A stretch of 64,000 bases of DNA, from contig NZ_CP044549.1 in NCBI RefSeq assembly GCF_009859475.1, positions 806,001-870,000 on the forward strand, given 5' to 3'. The DNA comes from Hydrogenophaga sp. BPS33 (lineage in GTDB: Bacteria; Pseudomonadota; Gammaproteobacteria; Burkholderiales; Burkholderiaceae_C). Positions 54,689 through 64,000 of this stretch are shown piece after piece. Numbering within the stretch: position 1 is the first letter of the stretch; every line of letters starts with the position of its first letter. Under the pieces are notes generated by a model. It ran no database searches. It was not told where the DNA came from and saw nothing but the letters and a program-made list of their open reading frames with translations. The translations under genes were made by a program, and so were the position numbers.

Positions 54689-55144
54689 TTATTGGTACGG
54701 GTTGGGTTGGCCGAGTCTGGCGAGGATCTCGGTTTCCCGCGCTTCCATTGCCTCGGCATCTTGCTCGCTGGTCTCGTGGTCCCAGCCTTGCGCATGCAGC
54801 GTGCCGTGCACCAGCAAATGCGCGTAGTGCTGCGCCAGCGGTTTCTTCAGTTCGGCCGCCTCGCGCGCCACCACCGGCGCGCACAGCACCAGGTCGGCCA
54901 TCACCACGGGTTCGGTGGCGTAGTCGAAGGTGAGCACGTTGGTGGCGTAGTCGCGGCTTCGGTAGTCGCGGTTGAGCGCCTGGCCTTCTTCGGCGTCGAC
55001 GATGCGCACGGTAATTTCCGCGTCGGCATCGAGCGCATGGCGGATCCAGCGGGCCACGCTGTGGCGTGGCAGCGCGGCGCGGTGCGTGGCGGCGTCCTGC
55101 AGGTCGCCGAACTGCAGGGACAGGTTGAGCGAGGGAAGTGCCAT
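54689..55144 (-). CDS. ybeY: endoribonuclease YbeY (rRNA maturation factor)
   Basis: 151 residues from the ATG at 55144, which shares a base with the preceding stop codon. The zinc site is in [19 protein letters not shown] (three His). VLTFDYA and [12 protein letters not shown] are further landmarks. It processes 16S rRNA 3' ends. Third gene of the phoH-MliC-ybeY overlapping set; converges with dtd. Confidence 0.95.
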   Translation of the reverse strand: MALPSLNLSLQFGDLQDAATHRAALPRHSVARWIRHALDADAEITVRIVDAEEGQALNRDYRSRDYATNVLTFDYATEPVVMADLVLCAPVVAREAAELKKPLAQHYAHLLVHGTLHAQGWDHETSEQDAEAMEARETEILARLGQPNPYQ

Positions 55145-55554
55145 CAGCGTTTGGCCGGTTGGGCGAAGCAGTTGGACAGGAGGATCTGGTCCTGCACGTT
55201 GGGGTCGGCGGCGATCGCGCTCAGCTCGCCCTTCATGCCTTGCGTGTACCAGCTCAGTCGGCTTTTGTCGTCGAGCGCGAAGAAGCGCACGCCGGTGGTG
55301 GCTTTGCGGCCTTGCAGCATCAAGGTGCGCTCGCCGTGGTGCAGCGCCGCGAAGGTGGTGCCGTTGCTCAGGTTCAGGTACGCCAGCTCGATCTCGGCAT
55401 CGCCATCGCAGCGGTAGCGCACGGACTGGCTGCTGAACATCAGAGAAGGTTGTTGTGCGGCGGGCGCGGGCTTGACGCCTTGCGCCGGGGCCTCGGAGGC
55501 GAACGCGGCGCTCAGGATGGCGAGCAGAGTGGTGGCGCGGCGCATGGCTTTCAT
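55144..55554 (-). CDS. secreted MliC/PliC-like protein (lysozyme-inhibitor domain)
   Basis: 136 residues. Signal peptide to about residue 25 ([14 protein letters not shown]), then a MliC-like fold: [15 protein letters not shown], an isolated strand [36 protein letters not shown], and a late Cys (LLSNCF) that may pair with the Cys at about 48. MliC proteins block c-type lysozyme in the periplasm. It starts inside the phoH stop (ATGA) and ends on the ybeY start, an unusual partner for these RNA-processing genes. Confidence 0.75.
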   Translation of the reverse strand: MKAMRRATTLLAILSAAFASEAPAQGVKPAPAAQQPSLMFSSQSVRYRCDGDAEIELAYLNLSNGTTFAALHHGERTLMLQGRKATTGVRFFALDDKSRLSWYTQGMKGELSAIAADPNVQDQILLSNCFAQPAKR

Positions 55555-56537
55555 GCCGCGCTGCGGCGCGTGCGCTTGGCCGCCGGTGTGGATCCGTGTG
55601 GGTCTTTCCCGCCGCGCGCGTCGTACGCGTCGACGATGCGCGCGACCAGTGGATGGCGCACCACGTCGGCGCTGGTGAGGCGGTTGAAGGCAATGCCCTG
55701 CACGCGCTTCAACACGCGCTCGGCGTCGATCAGCCCGCTCGGCTGCGTGGGCGGCAGGTCGATCTGGCTCACGTCGCCCGTCACCACGGCCTTGCTGCCG
55801 AAGCCGATGCGCGTGAGGAACATCTTCATCTGCTCGATCGTGGTGTTCTGCGCTTCGTCCAGGATCACGAAGGCGTGGTTGAGCGTGCGCCCGCGCATGA
55901 AGGCCAGGGGCGCGATCTCGATCTGCTGGCGCTCGAAGGCCTTCGCGACCTTGTCTGCGCCCATCAGGTCGTACAGCGCGTCGTACAGCGGACGCAGGTA
56001 CGGGTCGACCTTCTGGCCCAGGTCGCCGGGCAGGAAGCCGAGCTTCTCGCCCGCTTCCACCGCCGGGCGCGTGAGCACGATGCGCTGCACCGCGCTGCGC
56101 TCCAGCGCATCCACCGCGCAGGCCACGGCCAGATAGGTCTTGCCGGTACCGGCTGGACCGATGCCGAAGGTGATGTCGTGCGACGACATGCTCTCCAGGT
56201 AGCGCGCCTGGTTCGGCGTGCGCCCACGCACCTCGCCGCGCCGGGTCTGCATGCTCAAGGCCCCGTCACCGGGATCGGCCAGGGCGGTGTCGCCGCTGAG
56301 CATGAGTTGCACCTGCTCGGCCGGGATGGGGCGCTTGGCCATTTCGTAGAGCGCCTGCAGGGTCTCCATGGCCCGGGTGGCCTTGGCCTTGGGCCCTTCG
56401 ACGCGGAATTGTTCGAAGCGGTGCGCCACCTTGACCTGCAGCGCGGCTTCGATGCTGCGGATGTGGCTGTCCATCGGCCCGCACAGGTGCGCCATGCGGG
56501 TGTTGTCCGGCGGGGAGAAGGTGTGTCTGAGAATCAA
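55551..56537 (-). CDS. phoH: PhoH-family ATPase
   Basis: 328 residues from a TTG at 56537 ([14 protein letters not shown], the normal family start); the longer frame has no better start. Walker A is in [16 protein letters not shown] and Walker B in [16 protein letters not shown]. PhoH-like NTPases work with YbeY in RNA processing. Divergent from ruvA with 35 bp between them. Confidence 0.92.
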   Translation of the reverse strand: MILRHTFSPPDNTRMAHLCGPMDSHIRSIEAALQVKVAHRFEQFRVEGPKAKATRAMETLQALYEMAKRPIPAEQVQLMLSGDTALADPGDGALSMQTRRGEVRGRTPNQARYLESMSSHDITFGIGPAGTGKTYLAVACAVDALERSAVQRIVLTRPAVEAGEKLGFLPGDLGQKVDPYLRPLYDALYDLMGADKVAKAFERQQIEIAPLAFMRGRTLNHAFVILDEAQNTTIEQMKMFLTRIGFGSKAVVTGDVSQIDLPPTQPSGLIDAERVLKRVQGIAFNRLTSADVVRHPLVARIVDAYDARGGKDPHGSTPAAKRTRRSAA

Positions 56538-56572
56538 GCCGATAATTCCATGAACAAAGGAAGAACCGCCCA

Positions 56573-57151
56573 ATGATAGGCAAGTTGACCGGCACGCTGC
56601 TGGAAAAGAATCCCCCTCAAATCCTACTGGACTGCCACGGCGTGGGCTATGAGGTCGACGTGCCCATGAGCACCTTCTACAACCTGCCGGCCACCGGCGA
56701 GAAGGTGGCCTTGCTCACGCACTTCGTGGTGCGCGAGGACGCGCAGATCCTGTACGGCTTTGGCACCAGCGCCGAGCGTGAGGCGTTTCGCCAGCTCATC
56801 AAGATCAGCGGTGTGGGCCCGCGCACCGCGCTCTCGGTGCTCTCGGGCATGAGCGTGGCCGATCTGGCGCAGGCGGTGAGCGCGCAGGAGAGCGGGCGCA
56901 TCGTCAAGGTGCCGGGGATCGGCAAGAAGACCGCCGAGCGGCTGTTGCTCGAACTCAAGGGCAAGCTCGGGGCCGATCTGAACCTGCCCGGTGGTGGCGC
57001 TGCCCATAGCGATGTACAAAGCGATATCCAGCAGGCCCTGATGGCCCTGGGCTACAGCGACAAGGACGCGAGTGCGGCGTTCAAGGCGCTGCCCAAGGAG
57101 GTGAGCGTGAGTGAGGGGATCAAGCTGGCGCTGAAGGCGTTGGCCAAATAA
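56573..57151 (+). CDS. ruvA: Holliday junction branch-migration subunit RuvA
   Basis: 192 residues. N-terminal OB fold ([20 protein letters not shown]), two helix-hairpin-helix motifs ([18 protein letters not shown], then [19 protein letters not shown]) and C-terminal RuvB-binding domain III after a Gly-rich linker. Forms tetramers on four-way junctions. ruvB follows by 3 bp. No LexA box was seen in front. Confidence 0.97.
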   Translation: MIGKLTGTLLEKNPPQILLDCHGVGYEVDVPMSTFYNLPATGEKVALLTHFVVREDAQILYGFGTSAEREAFRQLIKISGVGPRTALSVLSGMSVADLAQAVSAQESGRIVKVPGIGKKTAERLLLELKGKLGADLNLPGGGAAHSDVQSDIQQALMALGYSDKDASAAFKALPKEVSVSEGIKLALKALAK

Positions 57152-57154
57152 ACC

Positions 57155-58207
<1,053 letters not shown>

Positions 58208-58256
58208 GCCATCTCGGCGCGCACCGGCGCAGCGGCGCACACATAGGGAGATCGGC

Positions 58257-59891
58257 ATGCAGGCAGGGGGCGTACAGGGCGGTCAGGTGTTTCGCGCGAC
58301 CTGGCGCAGCAGCACGGTCTGGGTGGCCGCGCTCGTGCTGTTCATGGCGCTGGTGTTCGCGGTTGGCGCGGCCATCACCCCGCGGGGCACCTGGCTGCTG
58401 GGCGGGCTGGCGGGCCTCTTCGTCCTCATGGCCTGGCTGTTGTTGCAGCCGCTGTTCAGCGCGCACCCCATCCTCAGCGTCGGGCCCGAGGGCATCGGCG
58501 GCTATCTGCTCAAGGGCCAGACCATTCCCTGGAGCGACGTGGCCGATCTGGAGCATGTGTCGGTGCAGGGGCAAGACCATTTGCAGATCCTGTTGCGCGA
58601 GGGCGCGGTGTCGCAGGGCGCGAAGGCCGGCCTGTTCCGGCGCGGCCTCAAGCGCGGCATCGTGCTCTCGTCCTTGCGCAAGGGCGAGCGCGGGCCGGCG
58701 GTGCAGGCGGCCTTGCAGGCGTTCGATCGCCATGCTTCGGGCCAGGCCCGGGTGGCGCTGAAGGGCCGCATGGACGACCTGGTCGCGCACCAGGCGTTTG
58801 AAGACCGCCTGCGCGCGCTCACCCCCACGCCCTGGGCCTTGTACGCGGTGATCGCGGTGAACGTGGTGGTGTGGCTGCTCAATGTGTTCGACGGCATGAG
58901 CGCGACCAAGCCCGAGTCGGCCGAGCTCTTTGCCTGGGGTGCGAACTCGGCCTCGGCGGTGGTGCGCGACGGCGAGGTCTGGCGCCTGCTCACCGCCACC
59001 GTGCTGCACGGCGGGGTGCTGCACCTGGCGCTCAACATGTTCGCGCTGTGGGACGCGGGCCGGCGCGTCTGCCGCTGGTTCGGCAACGGCCAGTTCCTGC
59101 TGATCTACCTGGGCTCGGGTCTGGCGGGCAGTGCACTGAGCCTGCATTTTTCGTCGCAGCAGGCGATTTCGGTGGGCGCGTCGGGCGCGGTGTTCGGCGT
59201 GCTCGGGGCCTTGCTGGTGGGGGTGGTTCAGCACCGCGCCAGCGTGCCCAAGGCGATGGTGACGCAGCTCCTGACCAGCCAGGGCGTGTTCGTCGGCATC
59301 ATGCTGGCGCAGGGCTTCGCGCGCTCGGGCATCGACAACGCCGCGCACGTGGGTGGTCTGGTGGCGGGTGCCGTGCTCGCGTGGGTGCTGGTCGAGCGGA
59401 TGGACGAGCGCGCGAGCACCGCGCAGCGCCGCCGCCAGCAGGTGATCGCGCTGGGTCTGGTGGTCTTGATGGTGGGCGGGCTCACGCGCACCGCGCAACC
59501 GGGCGTCGACCACGGTGCCTTGTTCCAGTCGCAGGCCGTGCTGAAGGATCTGTTGCCGCGCATGCGCGCGGTCGAAGACGCGTTTCAGCAAGACGCGACG
59601 GCGCAGCAGGAAGGGCGCATGACCGATGCGGCGCTGATCGATGCCATGGAGCGGCGGCATATCCCTGCCTACCGCGAAGTGGTTCAGACGATTCGGTCGT
59701 TGCCGCCGGGTGACGCGATGCCCAGGTTGGGCGACATTGGCGACCTGTATGCCACCTTGCTGGACATCATGGTTCTGGAGGTGGGCAAGCACCGCGGCAT
59801 GACGGATGTGGCGCAGGCCAATGCGCAACAGGAGGTGCTTGCGGCGCGGTTGAAGGACATCAGCGCTCGCCTGAAGCCGACGGGGCCTTGA
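58257..59891 (+). CDS. rhomboid-family intramembrane serine protease with extra N- and C-terminal domains
   Basis: 544 residues. The N-terminus has two transmembrane helices and a PH-like cytoplasmic region (VGPEGIGGYLLKGQTIPWSD), then the rhomboid core begins around residue 185 with WRLLTATVLHGGVLHLALNM and QAISVGASGAVFGVLGALL. The nucleophile is Ser309 in GASG and the base is His364 in NAAHVGGL. A ~130-residue soluble helical tail follows. It cleaves helices within the membrane; substrate unknown. 49 bp after ruvB. Confidence 0.87.
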   Translation: MQAGGVQGGQVFRATWRSSTVWVAALVLFMALVFAVGAAITPRGTWLLGGLAGLFVLMAWLLLQPLFSAHPILSVGPEGIGGYLLKGQTIPWSDVADLEHVSVQGQDHLQILLREGAVSQGAKAGLFRRGLKRGIVLSSLRKGERGPAVQAALQAFDRHASGQARVALKGRMDDLVAHQAFEDRLRALTPTPWALYAVIAVNVVVWLLNVFDGMSATKPESAELFAWGANSASAVVRDGEVWRLLTATVLHGGVLHLALNMFALWDAGRRVCRWFGNGQFLLIYLGSGLAGSALSLHFSSQQAISVGASGAVFGVLGALLVGVVQHRASVPKAMVTQLLTSQGVFVGIMLAQGFARSGIDNAAHVGGLVAGAVLAWVLVERMDERASTAQRRRQQVIALGLVVLMVGGLTRTAQPGVDHGALFQSQAVLKDLLPRMRAVEDAFQQDATAQQEGRMTDAALIDAMERRHIPAYREVVQTIRSLPPGDAMPRLGDIGDLYATLLDIMVLEVGKHRGMTDVAQANAQQEVLAARLKDISARLKPTGP

Positions 59892-59996
59892 TGGACCGGT
59901 CCGGGTGATGCACGACCGCGCTGCCCGTCCGTTTCCCGGGGATTGGCGGTCTCTCCAGCAGGTCCTGCGCACGGGCGCCGATAATGGCGGGCTCGC

Positions 59997-60014
59997 GCCC
60001 GGCGTGTGCCGGGC
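59997..60014 (+). promoter_or_regulatory. GC-rich hairpin in the ilvD leader
   Basis: GCCCGGC and GCCGGGC (59997-60003, 60008-60014) pair across GTGT, followed by GGCCCCGTTTT, 33 bp before the ilvD start. It may be the terminator of the rhomboid transcript or an attenuator of ilvD. A GATAAT at 59979-59984 is a possible -10. Confidence 0.4.
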
Positions 60015-60047
60015 GGCCCCGTTTTCAGCCCAACCTTCGGACCCACG

Positions 60048-61907
60048 ATGCCCGCCTACCGTTCCAAGACCTCCACCGCCGGCCGCAACATGGCAGGGGC
60101 CCGCTCCCTGTGGCGCGCCACCGGCATGAAAGACGAAGACTTCGCCAAGCCCATCATCGCGGTGGTGAACTCCTTCACGCAGTTCGTGCCCGGCCACGTC
60201 CACCTCAAGGACCTGGGCCAACTCGTGGCGCGCGAGATCGAAGCCGCGGGCGGCGTGGCCAAGGAGTTCAACACCATCGCGGTGGACGACGGCATCGCCA
60301 TGGGACACGACGGCATGCTGTACTCGCTGCCCAGCCGCGACATCATCGCGGACTCGGTGGAATACATGGTCAACGCGCACTGCGCCGACGCCATGGTGTG
60401 CATTTCCAACTGCGACAAGATCACCCCCGGCATGCTCATGGCTGCCATGCGCCTGAACATCCCGGTGATCTTCGTCTCGGGTGGCCCGATGGAAGCTGGC
60501 AAGGTCCGCCTGGCGGTGCCGGGGACCTCCACCATCCAGATCAAGAAACTGGACCTGATCGACGCGATGGTGATGGCGGCCGACGACAAAGTAAGCGATG
60601 CCGATCTGGCCGAGGTCGAGCGCTCCGCTTGCCCCACCTGCGGTTCCTGCTCGGGCATGTTCACCGCCAACTCCATGAACTGCCTGACCGAGGCGCTGGG
60701 CCTTTCGTTGCCGGGCAATGGCACGGTGGTGGCCACGCATTCGGACCGTGAGCAACTCTTCAAGCGCGCGGGCCGCCGCATCGTCGAGTTGTGCCGCGAG
60801 CACTACGAACAGGACAACGAACGTGTCCTCCCGCGCTCGGTTGGCTTCAAGGCGTTCGAGAACGCGATCACGCTCGATATCGCTATGGGCGGCTCGACCA
60901 ACACCATCCTGCACATCCTGGCGATCGCGCAGGAAGCCGAGATCGATTTCGGCATGGCCGACATCGACCGCCTCTCGCGCACGGTGCCGCAACTGTGCAA
61001 GGTCGCGCCCAACACCAACAAGTACCACATCGAAGACGTGCACCGCGCTGGCGGCATCATGGCCATCCTCGGCGAGCTGGATCGGGCCGGCAAGCTGCAC
61101 ATCGACGTACCCACGGTGCACGCGCCCACGCTGGGCGAGGCGCTGGCGCAATGGGACATCACGCGCACGCAGGACGAGGCGGTGGAAACCTTTTACATGG
61201 CCGGCCCCGCCGGTATCCCGACCCAGGTGGCCTTCAGCCAGAGCACACGCTGGCCCAGCCTGGACGTGGACCGCGCCGAAGGCTGCATCCGCTCCTACGA
61301 ACACGCGTTCTCCAAGGAAGGTGGCCTGGCCGTGTTGACGGGCAACATCGCGCTCGATGGCTGCGTGGTCAAGACCGCGGGCGTGGACGACTCCATCCTG
61401 GTGTTCGAAGGCCCGGCCCATGTGGTCGAGTCGCAGGACGAGGCGGTGGAGAACATCCTGGCCGACCAGGTCAAAGCGGGCGACGTGGTCGTTGTGCGAT
61501 ACGAAGGCCCCAAGGGCGGCCCGGGCATGCAGGAAATGCTGTACCCCACGAGCTACATCAAATCGAAGGGCCTGGGCAAGGCGTGTGCGCTGCTCACCGA
61601 CGGCCGTTTCTCCGGTGGTACCTCGGGCCTGTCGATCGGCCATTGCTCGCCGGAAGCGGCAGCGGGCGGCGCCATTGGCCTGGTGCGCAACGGCGACCGC
61701 ATCCGCATCGACATTCCCAACCGCACCATCAATGTGCTGGTGTCGGACGAGGAACTGGCGCGACGCCGCGTGGAACAGGACGCATTGGGCTGGAAGCCGG
61801 TGAAGCCGCGCCCGCGCAAGGTGTCGGCCGCGCTCAAGGCTTATGCCAAGCTGGTGATGTCGGCCGACAAAGGGGCGGTGCGCGATCTGTCCTTGCTGGA
61901 CGACTGA
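60048..61907 (+). CDS. ilvD: dihydroxy-acid dehydratase
   Basis: 619 residues from the ATG at 60048. Dehydrates 2,3-dihydroxyisovalerate and its isoleucine-pathway analogue. Cluster cysteines are Cys122 (SNCDKITPG) and Cys195 ([15 protein letters not shown]); residue 49 is Gly, not the Cys that a third ligand would need, so this resembles the E. coli [4Fe-4S] enzyme. [19 protein letters not shown] is the C-terminal signature. It stands alone, separate from ilvBNC. Confidence 0.97.
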   Translation: MPAYRSKTSTAGRNMAGARSLWRATGMKDEDFAKPIIAVVNSFTQFVPGHVHLKDLGQLVAREIEAAGGVAKEFNTIAVDDGIAMGHDGMLYSLPSRDIIADSVEYMVNAHCADAMVCISNCDKITPGMLMAAMRLNIPVIFVSGGPMEAGKVRLAVPGTSTIQIKKLDLIDAMVMAADDKVSDADLAEVERSACPTCGSCSGMFTANSMNCLTEALGLSLPGNGTVVATHSDREQLFKRAGRRIVELCREHYEQDNERVLPRSVGFKAFENAITLDIAMGGSTNTILHILAIAQEAEIDFGMADIDRLSRTVPQLCKVAPNTNKYHIEDVHRAGGIMAILGELDRAGKLHIDVPTVHAPTLGEALAQWDITRTQDEAVETFYMAGPAGIPTQVAFSQSTRWPSLDVDRAEGCIRSYEHAFSKEGGLAVLTGNIALDGCVVKTAGVDDSILVFEGPAHVVESQDEAVENILADQVKAGDVVVVRYEGPKGGPGMQEMLYPTSYIKSKGLGKACALLTDGRFSGGTSGLSIGHCSPEAAAGGAIGLVRNGDRIRIDIPNRTINVLVSDEELARRRVEQDALGWKPVKPRPRKVSAALKAYAKLVMSADKGAVRDLSLLDD

Positions 61908-61933
61908 GGCGAGGCCCCGGGGCCCGCAGCTTG

Positions 61934-62578
61934 TTACTCGGGTAGACCGGAGCCGGTCAGCGCCGTTTGCAGGCGGAACACGCCGGTAGTTCCGGTGTTG
62001 CCAAAGAGTTGCCGCCCTGCAGGTCGCAGGCTCGCCAGGCGACTGCCCTCGATCAGTGCGATGCGCTGAGGAATCTCGGTGGCGCGGTGCATCCGCTCCA
62101 CCGTGAGACGGGCGCTTTCGTGGGGTTCGGTCGAACAGGCGTGCAGCGCGGTGATGCACGCCTCGGCGTGGAGCAGTGACTCGGCTTGCTCTTGCTGTGT
62201 ATCGAGTAGAACGTTCGAGGGCAAGCGCACAGCGGCAACGAATGGGCTGTGTCCACTCAGGCCAACGCTCCAGACAGTTCTGCACAGGCCGCGAACAGGG
62301 TCGCGCATGGTGCCCGTCACGCGGCGGGTCCAGGGCGTGGGGGCGTTGAGGCGCGTCAGGTACGCGGCGCTTTGCAACACATCGAAATCGCGCACTTCGT
62401 ACACGATCAAGTAGTCTCTGTCCGCTTCTATCGCCTGATAGCGGCGGCCGCGAAGGAAGCCGGGGATGCCCAATCTCTCGGGCAGGTGCTCCTCGGTATG
62501 CCACTGCTCGAACTCCGCGCGTGCGGCAGGTGCTACCCGGTTCCAGCTGATGACGGTGGCCTGGCCCAGCAACGGCAT
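61934..62578 (-). CDS. DUF4286/EthD-like dimeric alpha-beta barrel protein
   Basis: 214 residues from the ATG at 62578 (CGGGAG upstream). ISWNRVAPAARAEFEQWHTE with EHLPERLGIPGFLRGRRY is the pattern of ferredoxin-like barrel proteins in the DUF4286/EthD group; the half-repeat recurs near the C-terminus. Family members often stand beside SDR and P450 genes of terpenoid or aromatic degradation. No catalytic residue can be named. It is 25 bp downstream of the SDR on the same strand. Confidence 0.7.
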   Translation of the reverse strand: MPLLGQATVISWNRVAPAARAEFEQWHTEEHLPERLGIPGFLRGRRYQAIEADRDYLIVYEVRDFDVLQSAAYLTRLNAPTPWTRRVTGTMRDPVRGLCRTVWSVGLSGHSPFVAAVRLPSNVLLDTQQEQAESLLHAEACITALHACSTEPHESARLTVERMHRATEIPQRIALIEGSRLASLRPAGRQLFGNTGTTGVFRLQTALTGSGLPE

Positions 62579-62603
62579 GTTTTCTCCCGAGGTACACGCC
62601 GCC

Positions 62604-63356
62604 TCAAGCCGTGGCGCCACCGTCCACGGGCAGCGCAATGCCCGTGACGTACGAGGCCGCAGGCGAACTGAGCCACACGATCGCTTCTGCAATCTCTTGC
62701 GGTTGACCGGCGCGGCGCATGGGGTTGGCCGTTTCTTCGACCGGGCTGATGTCCGGGCCGAACCGCCGGCGCACGAAAGGCGTGTCGACCAGGCCCGGGC
62801 ACACCGCGTTGATGCGGATGCCGGTGGACGCAAACTCGATCGCCGCGGACCGCGTCAGACCCAGGATCCCATGTTTGGTGGCGGCGTACATCGCCACCTT
62901 GGCCTTCCCCACCAAGCCGGTGCGCGAGGACACGTTGACGATCGATCCACCGCCTTGCTGCGCCATGTGGCCAATCTGTGCCTGCATGCACTGCCAGACG
63001 CTCTTGAGATTCACGTCCATGATCTGTTGCCAGTGCTCGTCGGTCGCGGCAAGAAAATGGGACGACGGGTCTTCGATGCCCGCGTTGTTCACCGCGCAAT
63101 CCAGGCGTCCGAATGTCTTCAGTACCGCTTGCAGAACACCTTCGCCCGCACCGGAGATCGCAAGGTCGGTTTCGAAAAAATCCATCGCCGCACCGTCGCC
63201 GCGCAGGCGGGCACAGAGCTCCGCGCCTCTCTGTGCGTCGCGATCGACCACCATGACCGCCGCACCTGCCCGGGCGAACAGCTGGGCTGCCGCCGCACCG
63301 ATGCCCGAGGCACCTCCCGTCACCAGGGCCACTTTTCCCTGCATCCCCGCCGTCAT
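62604..63356 (-). CDS. short-chain dehydrogenase/reductase (classical, 250 residues)
   Basis: 250 residues from the ATG at 63356 that overlaps the P450 stop codon (ATGA). Nucleotide-binding TGGASGIGAAAAQLF, acidic VDRDAQ (prefers NAD), NNAG, and catalytic Ser (VNVSSRTGLVG) with YAATK. C-terminal VTGIALPVDGG is the usual end. It oxidises an alcohol, plausibly the product of the adjacent P450. Confidence 0.9.
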   Translation of the reverse strand: MTAGMQGKVALVTGGASGIGAAAAQLFARAGAAVMVVDRDAQRGAELCARLRGDGAAMDFFETDLAISGAGEGVLQAVLKTFGRLDCAVNNAGIEDPSSHFLAATDEHWQQIMDVNLKSVWQCMQAQIGHMAQQGGGSIVNVSSRTGLVGKAKVAMYAATKHGILGLTRSAAIEFASTGIRINAVCPGLVDTPFVRRRFGPDISPVEETANPMRRAGQPQEIAEAIVWLSSPAASYVTGIALPVDGGATA

Positions 63357-64000
63357 GACCACTCCACCGGCAAACACTTCACACCGTAGACCTGGCTGCT
63401 TTCGGAGAACTCCAGCGTCTCGGGTGCTTGTGCGAGGCGCATGCGCGGAAAACGCTGGAACAGCCGCTCGTAGACGACGGTGAGCTCCAGGCGCGCCAGG
63501 GGTTGCCCGAGGCATTGGTGAATGCCGTAGGCGAATGCCAGGTGTTTGTTGCCCGCGCGGCAAATGTCAAACTTGTCCGGCTCCTCGAACACGGTGGGAT
63601 CGCGGTTGGCCGACGCATCCATGGCGTACACGGTTTCCCCCGCGCGAATGAGTTGCCCGCCCACTGTCACGTCTTGTGTGGCCAGGCGCGCGGAGTTCAT
63701 GTGCGCCACGGTGTGAAAGCGCAGCATTTCTTCCACCGCGCCAGCGAGGCGCGACGGGTCGGCCTTCAGAAGCTCGATCTGATCGGGCCACAGCAAGAAT
63801 CCGAGCGCACCCAATGCGATCTGGTTGGACGTGGTGCCGTGGCCGGCGGAGTACAAGAGCGCGGCCATCTTCACCGCACCGTCGTGCGTGAGATGGCCCG
63901 GCAGCACCTGCTGGTTCACCAGCCGGCTCAGCAGATCGGAGCCTTCTCCTGGGTCGCTGTGGCGTGTGTCACGCTTTTTTTTCTGGATGAGCTGGTCGAG
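63353..64000 (-). CDS. cytochrome P450, C-terminal part, cut by the window edge
   Basis: 216 codons are visible, in frame to the edge (LDQLIQKKKRDTRHSDPGEG...), so the start lies beyond 64000. The oxygen-binding I-helix motif is AGHGTTSNQI, the K-helix ExxR is EEMLR, and the haem loop is FAYGIHQCLGQ with the axial Cys. This is a bacterial class I type needing a separate ferredoxin. It is translationally coupled to the SDR, suggesting hydroxylation followed by oxidation. Confidence 0.88.
   Translation of the reverse strand, partial: LDQLIQKKKRDTRHSDPGEGSDLLSRLVNQQVLPGHLTHDGAVKMAALLYSAGHGTTSNQIALGALGFLLWPDQIELLKADPSRLAGAVEEMLRFHTVAHMNSARLATQDVTVGGQLIRAGETVYAMDASANRDPTVFEEPDKFDICRAGNKHLAFAYGIHQCLGQPLARLELTVVYERLFQRFPRMRLAQAPETLEFSESSQVYGVKCLPVEWS

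Noticed and set aside
56538..56572. SOS box for ruvAB
   Set aside because: The 35-bp gap and adjoining bases show no LexA dyad.

Overview
The window is a GC-rich (mid-60s % GC by eye), gene-dense bacterial chromosome segment with no rRNA, tRNA, phage, IS or CRISPR. Gene content and order (liu leucine cluster with carbonic anhydrase, Trk potassium uptake, paaABCDE, SAH riboswitch-ahcY, rplM-rpsI, ruvAB-rhomboid, tandem-duplicated giant UvrA) and the dispersed GC-rich palindromes point to a betaproteobacterium of the order Burkholderiales, most likely family Comamonadaceae (Hydrogenophaga-like). This assignment is inference from gene content; no database was searched.

Layout. 1-80 is the 5' end of a LysR regulator. 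191-8326 is the first half of a leucine/isovalerate catabolic region: MerR regulator LiuR with operator-like palindromes, a thioesterase, isovaleryl-CoA dehydrogenase, beta-carbonic anhydrase, thiolase, an SDR and a second acyl-CoA dehydrogenase. An accessory DUF1304/VOC/TetR/YigZ block sits inside it. 8327-8646 holds two copies of a structured intergenic repeat. 8647-13435 carries trkA-trkH, a nu-class GST, a YchJ protein and a HAD phosphatase. 13400-23459 is the second half of the leucine pathway: AraC regulator, methylcrotonyl-CoA carboxylase beta, a VapBC toxin-antitoxin pair, a third acyl-CoA dehydrogenase, methylglutaconyl-CoA hydratase, DUF4126, carboxylase alpha, a GhrA-like reductase and HMG-CoA lyase. 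Together these can take isovaleryl-CoA to acetyl-CoA plus acetoacetate, with thiolase and carbonic anhydrase as supporting steps.

23481-32703 has small housekeeping genes, a universal stress protein behind an FNR-like box, and a 2019-residue UvrA made of two complete UvrA copies interrupted in frame by REP-like palindromic repeats. 32704-35198 is a minus-strand HAD phosphatase-MFS-small membrane protein set. 35297-39056 is a methyl-cycle region: SAH riboswitch, ahcY, a TlyA-type methyltransferase, metF, then RlpA. 39063-42917 is the phenylacetyl-CoA epoxidase operon paaABCDE (minus strand) with a palindromic operator candidate upstream.

43012-49549 is core functions: rlmJ, rplM-rpsI, a DUF6776-type protein, bactofilin, erpA, an M23 endopeptidase and tyrS, with two clear intrinsic terminators. 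49551-53164 has a third copy of the structured repeat, then ankyrin and GlcG/HbpS-like secreted proteins and a two-component system. 53214-61907 carries a cation-efflux transporter, dtd, ybeY/MliC-like/phoH, ruvAB, a rhomboid protease and ilvD. The right edge (61934-64000) is a small oxidative cluster of a truncated cytochrome P450, an SDR and a DUF4286/EthD-like protein.

I found no whole novel defence or biosynthetic system. The most unusual items are the in-frame repeat insertions in the double UvrA, the three-copy intergenic element whose terminal arms differ between copies yet remain self-complementary, and the VapBC pair embedded in the leucine pathway genes.
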